Shown piece after piece: positions 9,145-18,881 of a stretch of 25,366 nucleotides of DNA. Position 1 is the stretch's first letter. Each line of letters begins with the position of its first letter. The position numbers and the translations under genes were made by a program. Source of the stretch: Gnetum montanum (lineage: Eukaryota > Streptophyta > Gnetopsida > Gnetales > Gnetaceae); NCBI GenBank assembly GCA_015680685.1, contig MNCI01002657.1, positions 501,878 through 527,243 of the forward strand, given 5' to 3'. Under the pieces are notes generated by a model. That model worked only from the letters and a program-made list of their open reading frames with translations. It ran no database searches and was not told the origin of the DNA.

Positions 9145-10035
9145 TTATGAAATATTGTAATTTTGCCATAAGTGGTATATGATTGGATGGTCTTGTTTGG
9201 GATGGAAATACTTGATCTTGATTCTTCTCAACTTCTTCTTTATAAATCAACTCTAGTAATTTGGTAACTTGGAAGAATCAAGAATCATACCAAATATAAT
9301 ACAAAATCATAATGAAGAATGTTGTTGATCCATCCTCATTAATAATAGTAGAGAAAATGGTAAACTATGGTTCTTGATGAGTACTATCCATAAACATCAT
9401 CTATTTTTGAATTTTTGAATCTAATTTATTTGTTGAAGATTCAAGTAAGCAGAATATGAATTTGCTAATTGAATTTCATGTTGAATTGATGGAACCATCT
9501 TCTTCAAATTAGGTTCATCATGCAAAGATTCCTTTACAGATCCATATTTTAAGAATTGATAGACACTGCTTCCAACTTTTGCATTAGAGTCTCCAAAAAG
9601 AATAAATGAATTTGGATTAGTATAACTCAAGAATAACTTGTTCTTCAAGCTTTCAACTATTTGCTTAATCAAGTATGCTCCTTGATATAGTCTAAACTAA
9701 AATTTGTTGGTTTGGAAATTAAATGTTTGTTAACCACGCATACACATCTTCCTAATAACTAGATTTTAAAAATTACTGCCAAAGTTATGTGACTTTTTTG
9801 AAATCTTGATTGTTCTTTCTTTCCCAAGTTAGGTTGGAATTGGTATAGAAATTCCCATGGAAAGACTTCTTGTAGGCATAAAACATTAGCATCCAAATCT
9901 TGTAACTCTATTAAAATGTATGGGTATTGATATTCATGCCAATCCAAGGCCTATGATGGACATAGCAGATATTGTTTCTCACTTGCTAAGGATCTTGCAA
10001 GCACATTCTATGTTGCAACTTTCATTTTCATTCTT
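9145..10035 (-). pseudogene. Intronless CCR4-like (EEP-family) deadenylase pseudogene captured in element E
   Basis: Read on the minus strand with a few stops and frameshifts, the whole endonuclease/exonuclease/phosphatase fold can be followed in order. VATxNVLARSLASEK lies near 10020 (family: YNVLA). ALDWHEYQYPYILIEL and LDADVLCLQEV-like LDANVLCLQEV lie near 9947-9865, with the metal-binding Glu. VCVVNKHLISKP lies near 9740 (family: NTHL). FILFGDSNAKVGSSVYQFL lies near 9600 (family: GDFN.xPGS). HEIQLANSYSAY lies near 9455 (family: H.LPLVSAYS). An ILYYIWYD-like stretch lies near 9330 (family: TLDYIFY), and SNHIPLMAK near 9170 (family: SDHI.LLAEF). No intron interrupts it, so it looks like a reverse-transcribed mRNA. 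CCR4 proteins shorten mRNA poly(A) tails. This copy is broken by stops, a frameshift near 9685, and a D-to-N change in the SDH motif. Confidence 0.8.
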
Positions 10036-10761
10036 GGATTTTCTTCTAGATCACTTGTCTTTATGGGTATCATACATCTTATGGAGACAATATTTTGAGT
10101 CTTCATGTTGTTCTATCATATATTTTTATTTTAGGACAGATTAATATGCATCTTTTTGATTGTTGAAGACTATTCTGTTTCATCAACTGATACACCAATT
10201 CATTCATTGACTGATAATCAACTGATATCGATTGATCAAATAATTCTCTAACTAATTTTGATATTATTTAACTATATTATCTAATTTTAGTAATATTTAA
10301 TTATACCATCTAATTATTAATGGACTTTCTACCTTGCTTTAAGACACTGACTATGGCAGTGTAACTAATGACATGTCATTGTGATCTTAAGGTCCTAAAA
10401 AGGTTAAATTCATTAGGCACAATTTATGATATCAATGAATTATTGGGTACTCAAATGAAAAATTTGACCTCACCATTGAGTTCAAAAAGGTAAAAAATGT
10501 TGGAGATGACTATTCATATGTTAAAAATGAACATCGTATGCTCATGTTATGCTAAAATTAAGATTTTTGAGGGTCTCTAGGTACTATATTGGGAAAGGAA
10601 TAAAAAGATAATTTTTGGGATTCCCTGGGATAGATTTGACTTCACCATTATGTCAAAAATTTTGAAATCTATAAGAAATGACTCTTTGTTCATTGAAAAC
10701 GGCTTCTGAAATAAGAAATTATGGCTTCTAAGGTCTAAGATCTTTTGGCACAAAAATGAGA
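10036..10761. other. Internal DNA of element E with no recognised gene
   Basis: AT-rich sequence upstream (on the minus strand) of the CCR4-like pseudogene. The open frame at 9920-10144 on the + strand is an antisense shadow of the pseudogene's 5' part. I see no domain or clear repeat. Confidence 0.4.
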
Positions 10762-10814
10762 ATTCCTAGGAGGTCACCCATCCGAGTACTACTCTAAAAT
10801 GAGTGTGCTTAATT
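10762..10814 (-). pseudogene. 5S rRNA fragment (internal promoter half)
   Basis: On the minus strand, AGAGTAGTACTCGGATGGG followed by TGACCTCCTAGGAA matches the 3' half of plant 5S rRNA (AGAGTAGTACTAGGATGGG, TGACCTCCTGGGAA) with only a few changes, and is preceded by a decayed AATTAAGCACACTC (5S: GTTAAGCGTGCTTG). The middle GGGCG is altered and the 5' half is absent. 5S pieces occur in plant genomes as pseudogenes, in 5S-derived SINEs and in Cassandra-type LTRs. Which source applies here is undetermined. Confidence 0.75.
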
Positions 10815-11129
10815 ACAAAATTTTTATCTAAGTTGCTACCAAGACACCAAATTCTACTTTCAAATATTATTTTTTACACATTTTTAATTTAAATTAACTA
10901 TTCAATGATAGAAATTTGAATTTTCCATCAATTGATGAAAATTTCAATTTTTTTGTTAGTTGAAGAGCAATTCAAAATTTTTTGTCAAATGGAGAATTTT
11001 TCATTTCATGTCAATGGTAGCAACTATCATAGTGGTGCATTGACGGTGCCTTGGATTGCTATTGGGTGATGTCGATGGCTAGGTTGAGCATGTTTGAAGG
11101 TAATGGTGATGCAAGGTAGTGTCATTCAT

Positions 11130-11365
11130 GCATTCTTGTAGCCCATAGAGGGCCAACATGGCTTGAAGGTGGGCTTGTGTGGAGGGCTAGCATAGCCCTT
11201 GCAAGGGCTTGCACAGTCCTAAATGGGGCCTATGCATCCTTGTCAGGGTCCACGCAACCCTCACAAAGGGCTAGCATAACCCTAATTAGAGCATGTGTGG
11301 CTCTTCCTAGGGCTTGCATGGCCTCAAATAGGGCTTTCATAACCCAAAATTATGCCTATTTGCAT
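11130..11365 (+). repeat. 21-bp minisatellite, at least eight units
   Basis: Consecutive 21-bp units such as AGGGCTTGCACAGTCCTAAAT, GGGTCCACGCAACCCTCACAA and AGGGCTTGCATGGCCTCAAAT fill about 11184-11360, with looser copies upstream. The consensus AGGGCTNGCATNGCCCT is itself an inverted repeat; one unit reads GGGCTA-GCA-TAGCCC. The open frame 11177-11374 is a by-product: its translation repeats every seven residues (RASIALA, RACTVLN and so on). A related array lies at 15025-15170. Confidence 0.8.
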
Positions 11366-11449
11366 GGTGCATAGAGCTTGCATAGCTTGAGTGGCATAGA
11401 GTGAGGTGGATGTCGTGGCATGTGGCAGGCAGCTTGCATGTTGAAGTCG

Positions 11450-11900
11450 CCCTTGTAGGCCAATGTGCCCTGTAAAAAAATTATATATTTTTTTAAAAAT
11501 TATATATATATATATAATAAAACTAAAGAGGGAGTTGGGGGCTTGGGTTTGAACCCATGACCTCCCATTCAAAATTTTATTATTATTTTAATCCACCTTA
11601 CCTGGATGGTTGACGTGGTAGTTTGGTTGATGATAGGGTAAAGGATCAGTATCTGTAAACAACATTTTTAGGTTGATTCTTGACCCTAAAATTTTGACCT
11701 TTTTTAATAAATAATAAATAATAAGTTAATATTATTTTAATGCACACAAAACAAGAAATTTTAAACATCAATATCTCTCAATTTGTAAGTCCAATTGAGA
11801 TGAAGTTTGTATTGTTGGAATTGTCTCGATGGGCATTACATATTAGACATATTCTTAGGATTCAAAAATGAATTTAAAATTTTAATAATTTAAAAGACTA
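11450..11900 (+). repeat. Dispersed repeat, copy 1 (paired with 15100-15420)
   Basis: After the 21-bp minisatellite comes GTAGGCCAATG, an (AT)n run at about 11490-11517, GGGTTTGAACCC (11545-11556), and then a block around 11765-11880 with CAATATCTCTCAATTTGTAAG and GAAGTTTGTATTGTTGGAATTG. The same order (21-bp units, GTAGGCCAATGCTG, GGGGTTCAAGCTTGCAACC, CTATATCTTCCAACTCATAAG, AAATTTGTATCATTGGAATC) is found at 15100-15420. It is a mobile or tandemly spread family of unknown type. The GGTTTGAACCC palindrome resembles a tRNA B-box, but no A-box was seen. Confidence 0.55.
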
Positions 11901-12309
11901 ATATATCTTATTTTGTTGAACTAGCATTTCTAGGCTAACATATGGTAACTTGAGGTTTTCTAGATTACTTGGATAACGAGTTTCAACAAAAAAAAATTAT
12001 TTTAGGTCATGGTAATTAAATTTTTAGGAGAACCTTAATAATTACCTTAATTAATGGGTAAGAGTTACATGGACCAATGTATCTTTATCTTACCAACATC
12101 TCTTACAATTGATGAATCTTGATAAGGATTAGTCAGATCTTCACCAGTCAATGATATCTAGAAAGAATTTTGTTGGTTGGTGGAATATCTCAGACATATG
12201 GTGCATCCAGTGATGATCAATTATTTTCCTTGTGTTGTGGCTTCATGATTCATCATCAGATTTATGTTGTAGTTAGCCCATGGTTCTAAATGGTCCTTGG
12301 ATCGTGGTT
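11901..12309. other. 5' internal region of element E, no gene recognised
   Basis: This lies just inside the 5' LTR on the minus strand, where a leader and gag would be expected. Stops occur in all frames and no gag or zinc-knuckle motif is visible. Confidence 0.4.
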
Positions 12310-12324
12310 TTCTTCAATACCAAT
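12310..12324 (-). promoter_or_regulatory. Primer-binding site of element E, initiator-Met-like
   Basis: On the minus strand the base after the LTR end starts TTGGTATTGAAGA. It matches the common plant initiator-tRNA-Met primer site TGGTATCAGAGC at about 8 of 12 positions, which is reasonable for an old copy. Confidence 0.55.
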
Positions 12325-12896
12325 TGTGACATACTGTCTTTGGATGTTAAGGAAAATGTCAAATATATGTTATATTATACATTATTCATAAGAAGATAAC
12401 ATATCAAATGCCAAATATATGTAACATTTGACATTATGTGTATAGGAAATAATAGAAAAGATGCAAGAAGAGAAAGAAAAAAATGCTTTATTGATATAGA
12501 ATAATGTATCTAGATCATGCTCTGAGAGTGTTCCTAGGGTTATCTCTCTTTGTCATATATTCCTTAGAGGCAATGTAGCATTGACACCATGGTTAGGCCT
12601 ACAACTAGCTAGAAGGGATGGCTAGTTGACTTTCTGTTTTGCTTCACTCGGCCCTCGTGACTTGCCTATACCATCTCCGCCACTCCATGTTGACATGACC
12701 TCTAAGCCTAGGTATAAATGCCTTAGGCCAAACCACCAAAGGTTACCTTAAGAGACACATCTATTATTATAATGCACCATTTTGGGTCTCAAGTACAACT
12801 ATCCGTTCATGTCTTATTATAATAATGATAACACTTATTATGAAGAGCCACCACCTTCATTATGTAGTAGCATTGTTTGGAAATGGGGACATAATA
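12325..12896 (-). repeat. 5' LTR of element E
   Basis: Starts TGTGACATACTG and ends GGGGACATAATA on the + strand, colinear with the left LTR. The terminal CA has mutated to TA on this copy. The open frame at 12782-13168 starts inside this LTR and runs into the integrase of element D, so its first 38 or so residues are LTR noise. Confidence 0.85.
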
Positions 12897-12901
12897 GATC
12901 G

Positions 12902-13734
12902 GATATCATTGGACCTATAACACCTAAGTATTTTGTGGGGAATAACTTTATCATAACTACAACCAAATACTTTAGAAAGTTGGTTAAAGCTATTTCTCTA
13001 ACAAATACAACATCTCAACAAGTTTGTAGTTTCATACTGGATAACATTGTAGCCTATTTAGGCATACCTATAATCATAGTCATAGATAATGGACCACAAT
13101 TTAGTAGCCATGAAACAAAAAAAATTTGTCATGACCTAGGCATTAAGCATTTCTTCTCAATACCATAGTACCCTCAAGCCAATGGAAAAGCTGAAGCAAG
13201 CAATAAGGCCATCATAAACTTACTTAAGAAGATGTTGAAAAACAACAAACACAAGTGGCACAGGTAGCTTGTCCATGCACTTTGGCCCTACTAAACTAGA
13301 TTTTGAATAGCAATTGGTGTAACCCCATATAGCCTAGTTTATGGTTCTAAAGCTATTTTCCTTTTGAATTGAAGGTGCCATTACTCTAACTAGTCATATC
13401 AAACTTTATCAATGATGAATAGAATAAGGAGCTATGCACCATGGATCTAGACTCAATGGAGGAACAACAGGTATGAACGCTTGCTCATGTTGAGTGGTAC
13501 CATGATAGGCAAAAATGACAACATCATCATGACCTTTACAAGCACAAGATCAAGGAAGGAGACCTAGTACTCAAAACTATTTGCAAGCATGTATAAAACT
13601 TCTTGGCCTACTGGAAAGGGCCTTTCTTGGTCATTAACTCCTATGACAATAGACCCTTCAAAATATTGAACATGGATGGAAATGAGTTTTCCAATCTAGT
13701 TAATCATTCCTACCTAAAGCCTTACTACATGTAG
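12902..13734 (+). pseudogene. Tat-lineage pol relic D, part 2: integrase core and C-terminal domain
   Basis: The integrase resumes exactly after the right target duplication. DIIGPI carries the first catalytic Asp, IDNGPQFSS the second and ANGKAEASNK the Glu, so the DDE triad is still legible. Further on are FVVHALWPY-like (VHALWPY), TPYSLVYGSKA, EGDLVLK, YWKGPFLV and finally YLKPYYM followed by TAG at 13732-13734. This matches the end of pol in element B. Stops (after FFSIP at 13169, and in HALWPY*TRF*) and a frameshift show it is dead. The open stretch 12902-13168 is the longest intact part. Confidence 0.85.
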
Positions 13735-14520
13735 TCCATGAGAACCAATAGTTGACATTGAAAACATTTGCAACCAATGATAAGTAAGTCTACATGACCT
13801 CTTTTCCCATAACAAATGGACTGAAAAACTTTGATGCAGATCCCTTTTGGATCTACCAATTATGATCTTTGATGGTCTAGTTCGCTAATTACTTTATATG
13901 ACCTTGTGAATTTTATTGTAACAACATGACTTCTTTTTCTAGTTTCTTATTCTCTTGGAGTTGTACTTGTAGGATGAAGCCTAAATTCATCATAGAGGTG
14001 CAATTCATTATGGTATCTAGTCACCATGTGGCCTTGATGCATAATATTTGATGAGTTTTTCCTTCCATACCAAGAGTGCTTGTTTTGCATTATTTTCATT
14101 ACCACTCCTTGAGCCTAGTACTGCAACCTAATTATAACCTTCATCATCCTAAATGGCTATGATGACCAATGTTTGATACTCATGCATTATGGTCATTTGA
14201 CATCCCTTCGTCATGCTCCACCATCAAGTCCACTAGATGTAAGACATCTAATTCAATTGGAAAACCAAATCAAAACTAGCCTTGGTAATGAAACTCAATG
14301 AAGGGTTCACATTGCAAAAAAAAGAAAAAAGAAAAAAAGAAGAAGAACAAATTGGGGAAGAAAATTGCTAAGAAGCTAAAAGGCCAATAAAGGCCCAAAA
14401 AGACAAATCAATGGCTCCAAACATGCAAAGGAAGGAGCCTAATAGCCAAAGAAACAACTGATAAAATTTTTTTCCTTTTCTAGGTCATAGATTTTTCTAG
14501 CACTATTGGCATTCGTGGAT
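13735..14520 (+). other. Non-coding 3' region of element D with a purine tract
   Basis: No gene is visible. A run of A and G at about 14316-14349 is followed by AAATTGGGGAAGAAAATTG. It could be a polypurine tract marking the start of a 3' LTR, or an internal A-rich tract. No TGAAACACC-like LTR start follows it, so the 3' end of element D cannot be placed. Confidence 0.4.
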
Positions 14521-14524
14521 GCTA

Positions 14525-14815
14525 GAGAAGATATCTTTTTTTAGTTTCGACAGTGTCCATTGCACATCAACAAAGGAAACTATTTCTAACATTGAGGATG
14601 TTTGTAACACACTAGGGAAGGTAGCTTTTTCCACCACTAGTAGTATCCATAGCACTCTAGTGGAGGTAGCTTTTTCCAATGCTTGTGATGTTCATGGGTG
14701 TTAATGGAGGTAGCATTTCCTGGCACCGATGGTGTCTTTGGTGTGGTAGCAAAGGTAGCTTTCCTTGGTGCTTGTGGTGTCCATGAGACATTGAGGAAGG
14801 AAGCTTTCCTAGCAT
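14525..14815 (+). repeat. 45-bp minisatellite, about six units
   Basis: Units starting AGGTAGCTTTTTCC recur every 44-45 bp, near 14619, 14664, 14708, 14753 and 14798, with two more decayed ones upstream. Each unit has a middle like GCTTGTGATGTTCATGG. Open frames on both strands here (for example 14519-14704 and 14657-14977) follow from the 15-codon period and show repeating peptides such as KVAF and EVAF. They are not separate genes. Confidence 0.7.
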
Positions 14816-15024
14816 TGATAAATAGCAACATATGGAACAATAGCAATACAATGGATTTGGTGGTGAGCAATAGTGGTACACATCATGATGATAGGTAAGG
14901 CCTACATGAATGCAACATGCAATAGTAGTGGCAAGTGTTTTGTAGATTGTGGTAGTTGCAAATGCTGGGAAAAACACCCAACAAGGGAAGAACGAGCTAA
15001 GGATGATGTAGAAGACTAAGGATG

Positions 15025-15420
15025 GTAGATGCTGTAGCTATGTGGCTACATAGCCATGTGGCCAACAATACCTCCATGTAGGGTGACACGGCCCTGTAGG
15101 CCAATGCTGTCCAATGGGATGCAACCCTCACAAATTCGTGTGGCCTTTATGAGATCACATTGCCTCAAAGATTTTTTCTAAATAATATAATGGTTGGGGT
15201 TCAAGCTTGCAACCTCATACTTATTTTTTTAAAAAATTAAATTTTTTAAAAATTGGTAATTTACACACAAATTTAGAAACACTATATCTTCCAACTCATA
15301 AGTTGGATTTCAACAAAATTTGTATCATTGGAATCATCTCAAAGAGCACAACATCTTTAACATGTGATAATTTTATTCTTCTCAATATATCAATAATAAA
15401 ATTATAGAAATTAATAGTTA
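15025..15420 (+). repeat. Dispersed repeat, copy 2, with remnant 21-bp minisatellite
   Basis: AATGGGATGCAACCCTCACAA (about 15113-15133) is nearly a unit of the array at 11184-11360. The sequence that follows keeps the order seen in copy 1: GGGGTTCAAGCTTGCAACC, then ACTATATCTTCCAACTCATA, then AAATTTGTATCATTGGAATC. Copy 1 lies inside element E while this copy lies outside it, so they are separate insertions or a duplicated block. Confidence 0.55.
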
Positions 15421-16743
15421 TCCTTGATTGATTATTACTTAATTTTTTGTTATTGTAAGTTGTAACTACTTCTAAAAAACAAAAAGTAATTGTTAGCTTT
15501 AATTAACTACTAATTAATTATTTGTTAGCATTACTTTTAAATATTTTTTTTCTTTAGTAAAACTAGGGTTTGGATTTCCTATAAATTCATGAGATAAGAA
15601 ACTATTTGTCCATCATCTTCAGTGTAGTAGTTGTAGAGATTTTAGAGACAAGGAAGATTTCTTCTAGTGTGACAACATGGATCCTCCTAACCACTCATCT
15701 CAAGATCCTTCTACTTCCTTACATAGCTTTAAATCAATATTTATTATTTTTTCATCAAAATAATGTAGTTTCAGCAACTAATTTTGTTCATAATTTACTC
15801 ATAGTTGGGTATTTACATATCTTATGACTTCTAGATTATCTAATATTCTTGTCTTTTATATTTTTAAAACATCTTATTTCATGAGTCTTATAACAATATG
15901 CTATAATGTTTATAGTTTAAGTGAAATTTCTCCTTCAAAATTAACTTCTAGGCCATTAGTGATTACTCCTACCAATATTTGGTTAGTTTTTTATTTTAAC
16001 TTAGGAGAACATCCTTTGACCCCTAATGTATTCTCTCCTAAATTTCAAGTGTTTTGTCAAAGAGAGTTGTCTAATGATGTTCGTGATTCTACTATTCACT
16101 ACAACCAATATTATCCTCTTGATTTTGAATTATGTAAATTTATATATAGTAAGGTTTTATGTAATCGACAACATTCCTATGTTAATTCCTATTCCATCTA
16201 TATTCTCCACAGTAACAAAATTGATAGGGTTTATGACTAGTCATTATCTTATTTCTTTACTTTGCATCTCATCTTGGAATATGCTAATACCACTAACAAA
16301 AACCCACAAAAACCTTACACTATATGCAATGTACTACTAATCATGACCTTAATCCTAAATTATAATGCTAAAACCAATCTTCATAGCTATTTTGATCCTA
16401 GTTTACATCCTAAGTTTATTGAAGAAGAGAGAGTTGTGAGGAGTCAAACTAAGGATGTTAACAAAGGTCAAAGAGCTCTTGAGAAGGCTTGTAACCTAGA
16501 AGGAACTAATGAGGTATCATATATATATATGTTTTCTTTAAATTATACTTGTTTATTAATTATGTGTTTTATGGTATTTATTGGTAGTGAAATCTGGGTT
16601 GTAGATCAAGCCACTAGAAGGTGTTCAGTTAACTCTTGAAGGAGCTAAGGCAACTCTAGGAAGGGATGATGTTATGATAATAGAGCTCAATTATAGGAAG
16701 GGATGATTATTAGTTTTAGTTATATACATATATATATATATAT
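15421..16743. other. AT-rich region with unrecognised open frames
   Basis: Open frames of 125 and 138 codons (15824-16240 and 16262-16639, +) have low-complexity, AT-driven compositions and no family I recognise. The stretch 16390-16510 reads as a polar peptide (FDPSLHPKFIEEERVVRSQT). It is followed by GTATCATAT and, about 75 bases on, a TTTATTGGTAG that could be intron borders. CTATAAATTC at about 15580 could be a TATA box. Around 16617-16706 a short frame reads EGVQLTLEGAKATLGRDDV. None of this is enough to name a gene. Confidence 0.3.
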
Positions 16744-18004
16744 TGAAACACCGTAAAGAAAATTCATGTTGGAACTCATGACCAAAATTATTTGAAATTT
16801 GATGAAAAATAATGGCAAACACAACTATCTTATTTATCCTAACAACTTTAATCACTAGATTTTGGGATATTATTTTTAATGTAGAATGTGAAATTTGTAG
16901 CTCATAGGCTATAATCTCACACATCCTAACTTATGGAGGCTAAAAAAATGCTTTAAAAGTTATGAATGCCTCATCTTCCAGGTAGGAAAAGCTACATTTT
17001 TCATATGCTGAAACTTAGAAAGGCTAAAAATACCTTACAAATAATCAAATTTTGGTTTTTCTTAGTTTTTATGCTGTCATGGTAGTTTTTACACCAGAGC
17101 AACTACAAATCTAGTGTATAAGTTTGGGCATTTATTTTTATCTTAAGAAAACTTCTCTAGCTATTGTATAAATTTTTGGATAATAATTTTTATGCTAGAC
17201 TTTCAATTTTTACACTGGGTAGCCATAAGCCAACATATAAAGGAATAAAAGTTTTCAAATCTAATAAATATGCTAGGGAAGGATGAACTACAGACATAAA
17301 AAATTTGCAACAAGTTATTAGCACTCATGGCTAAGATTTGTAGTAATGGATCAGTCACCAAATGGCCTATGTAAGCTAAAGTGAACTACATCAAAAGGAC
17401 TTTTGGTGATTTGAATTCATGTTGAACCAAAGACTTTGAGAGCAATGTAGGTTCTCCAAAAGTCCACAATCATTCCACCACCCATAGCATAGATCTAGTA
17501 CTAGAGGAAGAGCAAAGAGCTTCAGGAGGAAAACATGGAACTTTCGAAGAACAAAGCTAATTGTAGAACACACCTTGCCAACTACATCAAGATTCAATCA
17601 TTTTCCATTTAGCTCTTTTTGCATTCAAAGCACATAGATTTATATAATTCTAAAATTTGTTCATATAACCATTTTTTTATCTTATTAGAATTTATAATTT
17701 CATTTGTTTGGTTCTGATTTCTTTTATTTTCTCTGCTTTTAGATCTGCATTTCTCTATTTTGTTTATGAATCTCAAGTCCTTGGGTAATTGATAAGACCA
17801 TCCAAGGTGCTTTGAATCCCTTTCTCAAGGCCTATGGAATCAAAAGATAAACTATTTTGCTCTAAAATCTTTAGCCTTCCAACATCAAATTATTTAGGCC
17901 TGATAGCTTTTGGTGCTAAAGGAAGGGCCTCCATCTAAATTCTTCATGTAATCCTACTTTTCCTTCTCACAAAAACTAATTTTAACAAGTGTTTACCTAT
18001 AAAG

Positions 18005-18440
18005 TTTTCTTTGGGATTCTTCCCCAAGCTAGCATAGTAATTATTCCTTGTAATTTTGATTGTTTTTTCTCAAATACAAATGATCTCATATAACCTACTT
18101 TTATTTTTTTAACATACAAACTGGTTTTGGATTTTTCCCAAAAGAACCTAGCATAAAAATCATAGCCTATTACAAATTTCTTGTTTTCATGCTGAGTTTT
18201 GGACTTCTACAAACCTAATGTATAAATTTCCAGTAGGTTTGGGTGATTTATGATTTTCAAAAAAAATGCTAAAATTTTTCAAAGCCCAGCATAAAAGTCA
18301 CAACTACCTACATTTTCTATTTTTTGCAAAATTTGCCTTTGGGTTTCTTCCAAAGCCAACATACTTTCTCATTGCCATCTTTCACTTTTAGTTTTTTGAA
18401 ATTTTTCTATTGGGCTTCTTCAACAAGCCCAATGCATTTT
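18005..18440 (+). repeat. Hairpin modules in LTR C
   Basis: Short inverted repeats recur: TTGGG/CCCAA (18011-18015, 18023-18027), TTTTGG/CCAAAA (18125-18130, 18138-18143), CTTTGG/CCAAAG (18338-18343, 18351-18356) and ATTGGGCTT/AAGCCCAAT (18409-18417, 18425-18433). Loops usually contain TTCTT or ATTTTT, and several modules are followed by AGCATAAAA or AACATA. Related but weaker modules with TTTATGCT occur near 17070 and 17195. The arrangement resembles the U3 modules of LTRs A and B, with a different core sequence. Confidence 0.55.
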
Positions 18441-18719
18441 TGGAAAATCTCAATGTATTTATTTTTATAAAAAGAAAAGCTAGTGTATTTTACATAAACA
18501 TAATAGATTTTCTTATAAATCTAGTATATTTTTACATTTCAAGTTAGGTTGGGTGAATATAGCATAAAAACTAAAAGTCTACCTAGAACATTTTTACATC
18601 TAATTTTGTTAGCAACCAATTGTAGTGCAACTCCTACTTCTTCCATTCTAAGGCATAAAAGACTCAAAAAAAAATTTCATTAATTTTTACCAGTGTAGTA
18701 TGCAACACTTCCATTTCCA

Positions 18720-18725
18720 TATAAA
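18720..18725 (+). promoter_or_regulatory. TATA-like box of LTR C
   Basis: CCATATAAACTACTC lies after the hairpin modules, like CCTATAAATACCC in LTRs A and B. The match is imperfect and AT-rich surroundings make chance occurrence fairly likely. Confidence 0.35.
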
Positions 18726-18881
18726 CTACTCTTCTGGTTGTAGTTTTCACCATATTCCATAGCCAAAATCATTTATATACTGAAGAGTTTCACCTATTGA
18801 AACTTTTACTTCACAACCTAGCTAAAACTCTAGTTAATGCCTTTTCATAGATCAACAGTATTGACATTAAATCTTACATAC

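Larger units (their letters stand above)
8178..12896 (-). mobile_element. Nested non-autonomous LTR retrotransposon E carrying a CCR4-like pseudogene
   Basis: Two direct repeats of 570 and 572 bp (8178-8747 and 12325-12896) bound about 3.6 kb. Orientation is minus. A purine tract lies next to the left LTR and an initiator-Met-like primer site next to the right one, both read on the minus strand. No RT, RNase H or integrase is recognisable inside, so the element would have depended on proteins supplied in trans. The interior holds a CCR4-like deadenylase pseudogene, a 5S rRNA fragment, a 21-bp minisatellite and a dispersed repeat also found at 15025-15420. The LTRs differ at many positions (roughly 14 of the first 71 by eye), so the insertion is old. 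It sits inside the integrase of element D and must be younger than D. Confidence 0.85.
16744..18857 (+). repeat. Old LTR C (probable 5' LTR)
   Basis: TGAAACACCGTAAAG at 16744 matches the start of LTR B (TGAAACACCGTGAAAA) and of LTR A. It follows a (TA)n run with no polypurine tract, as expected for a 5' LTR. Hairpin modules fill 17070-18440, a TATA-like TATAAA lies at 18720, and a gag-like start codon is at 18882. The right end is placed at ...ATCAACA 18857 because GTATTGACATTA follows, possibly a decayed TTGGCGCC-type primer site. The right end is uncertain. CpG is very rare, so this copy is old. Confidence 0.5.

Noticed and set aside
9920-10144. 74-codon + strand open frame
   Set aside because: It is antisense to the CCR4-like pseudogene, which has clear motif support on the minus strand.
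11177-11374. 65-codon open frame on +
   Set aside because: It is the translation of the 21-bp minisatellite and repeats every seven residues.
11545-11556. tRNA gene or SINE B-box at GGGTTTGAACCC
   Set aside because: No A-box or cloverleaf is visible. The motif is a short palindrome that is common in plant repeats.
14316-14349. Poly(A) tail of a LINE or processed pseudogene
   Set aside because: The tract is A/G mixed with no coding homology upstream beyond pol D and no target duplication seen. A polypurine tract or simple A-rich run is equally possible.
14519-14977. Overlapping open frames on both strands
   Set aside because: They follow from the 45-bp minisatellite, whose period is divisible by three.
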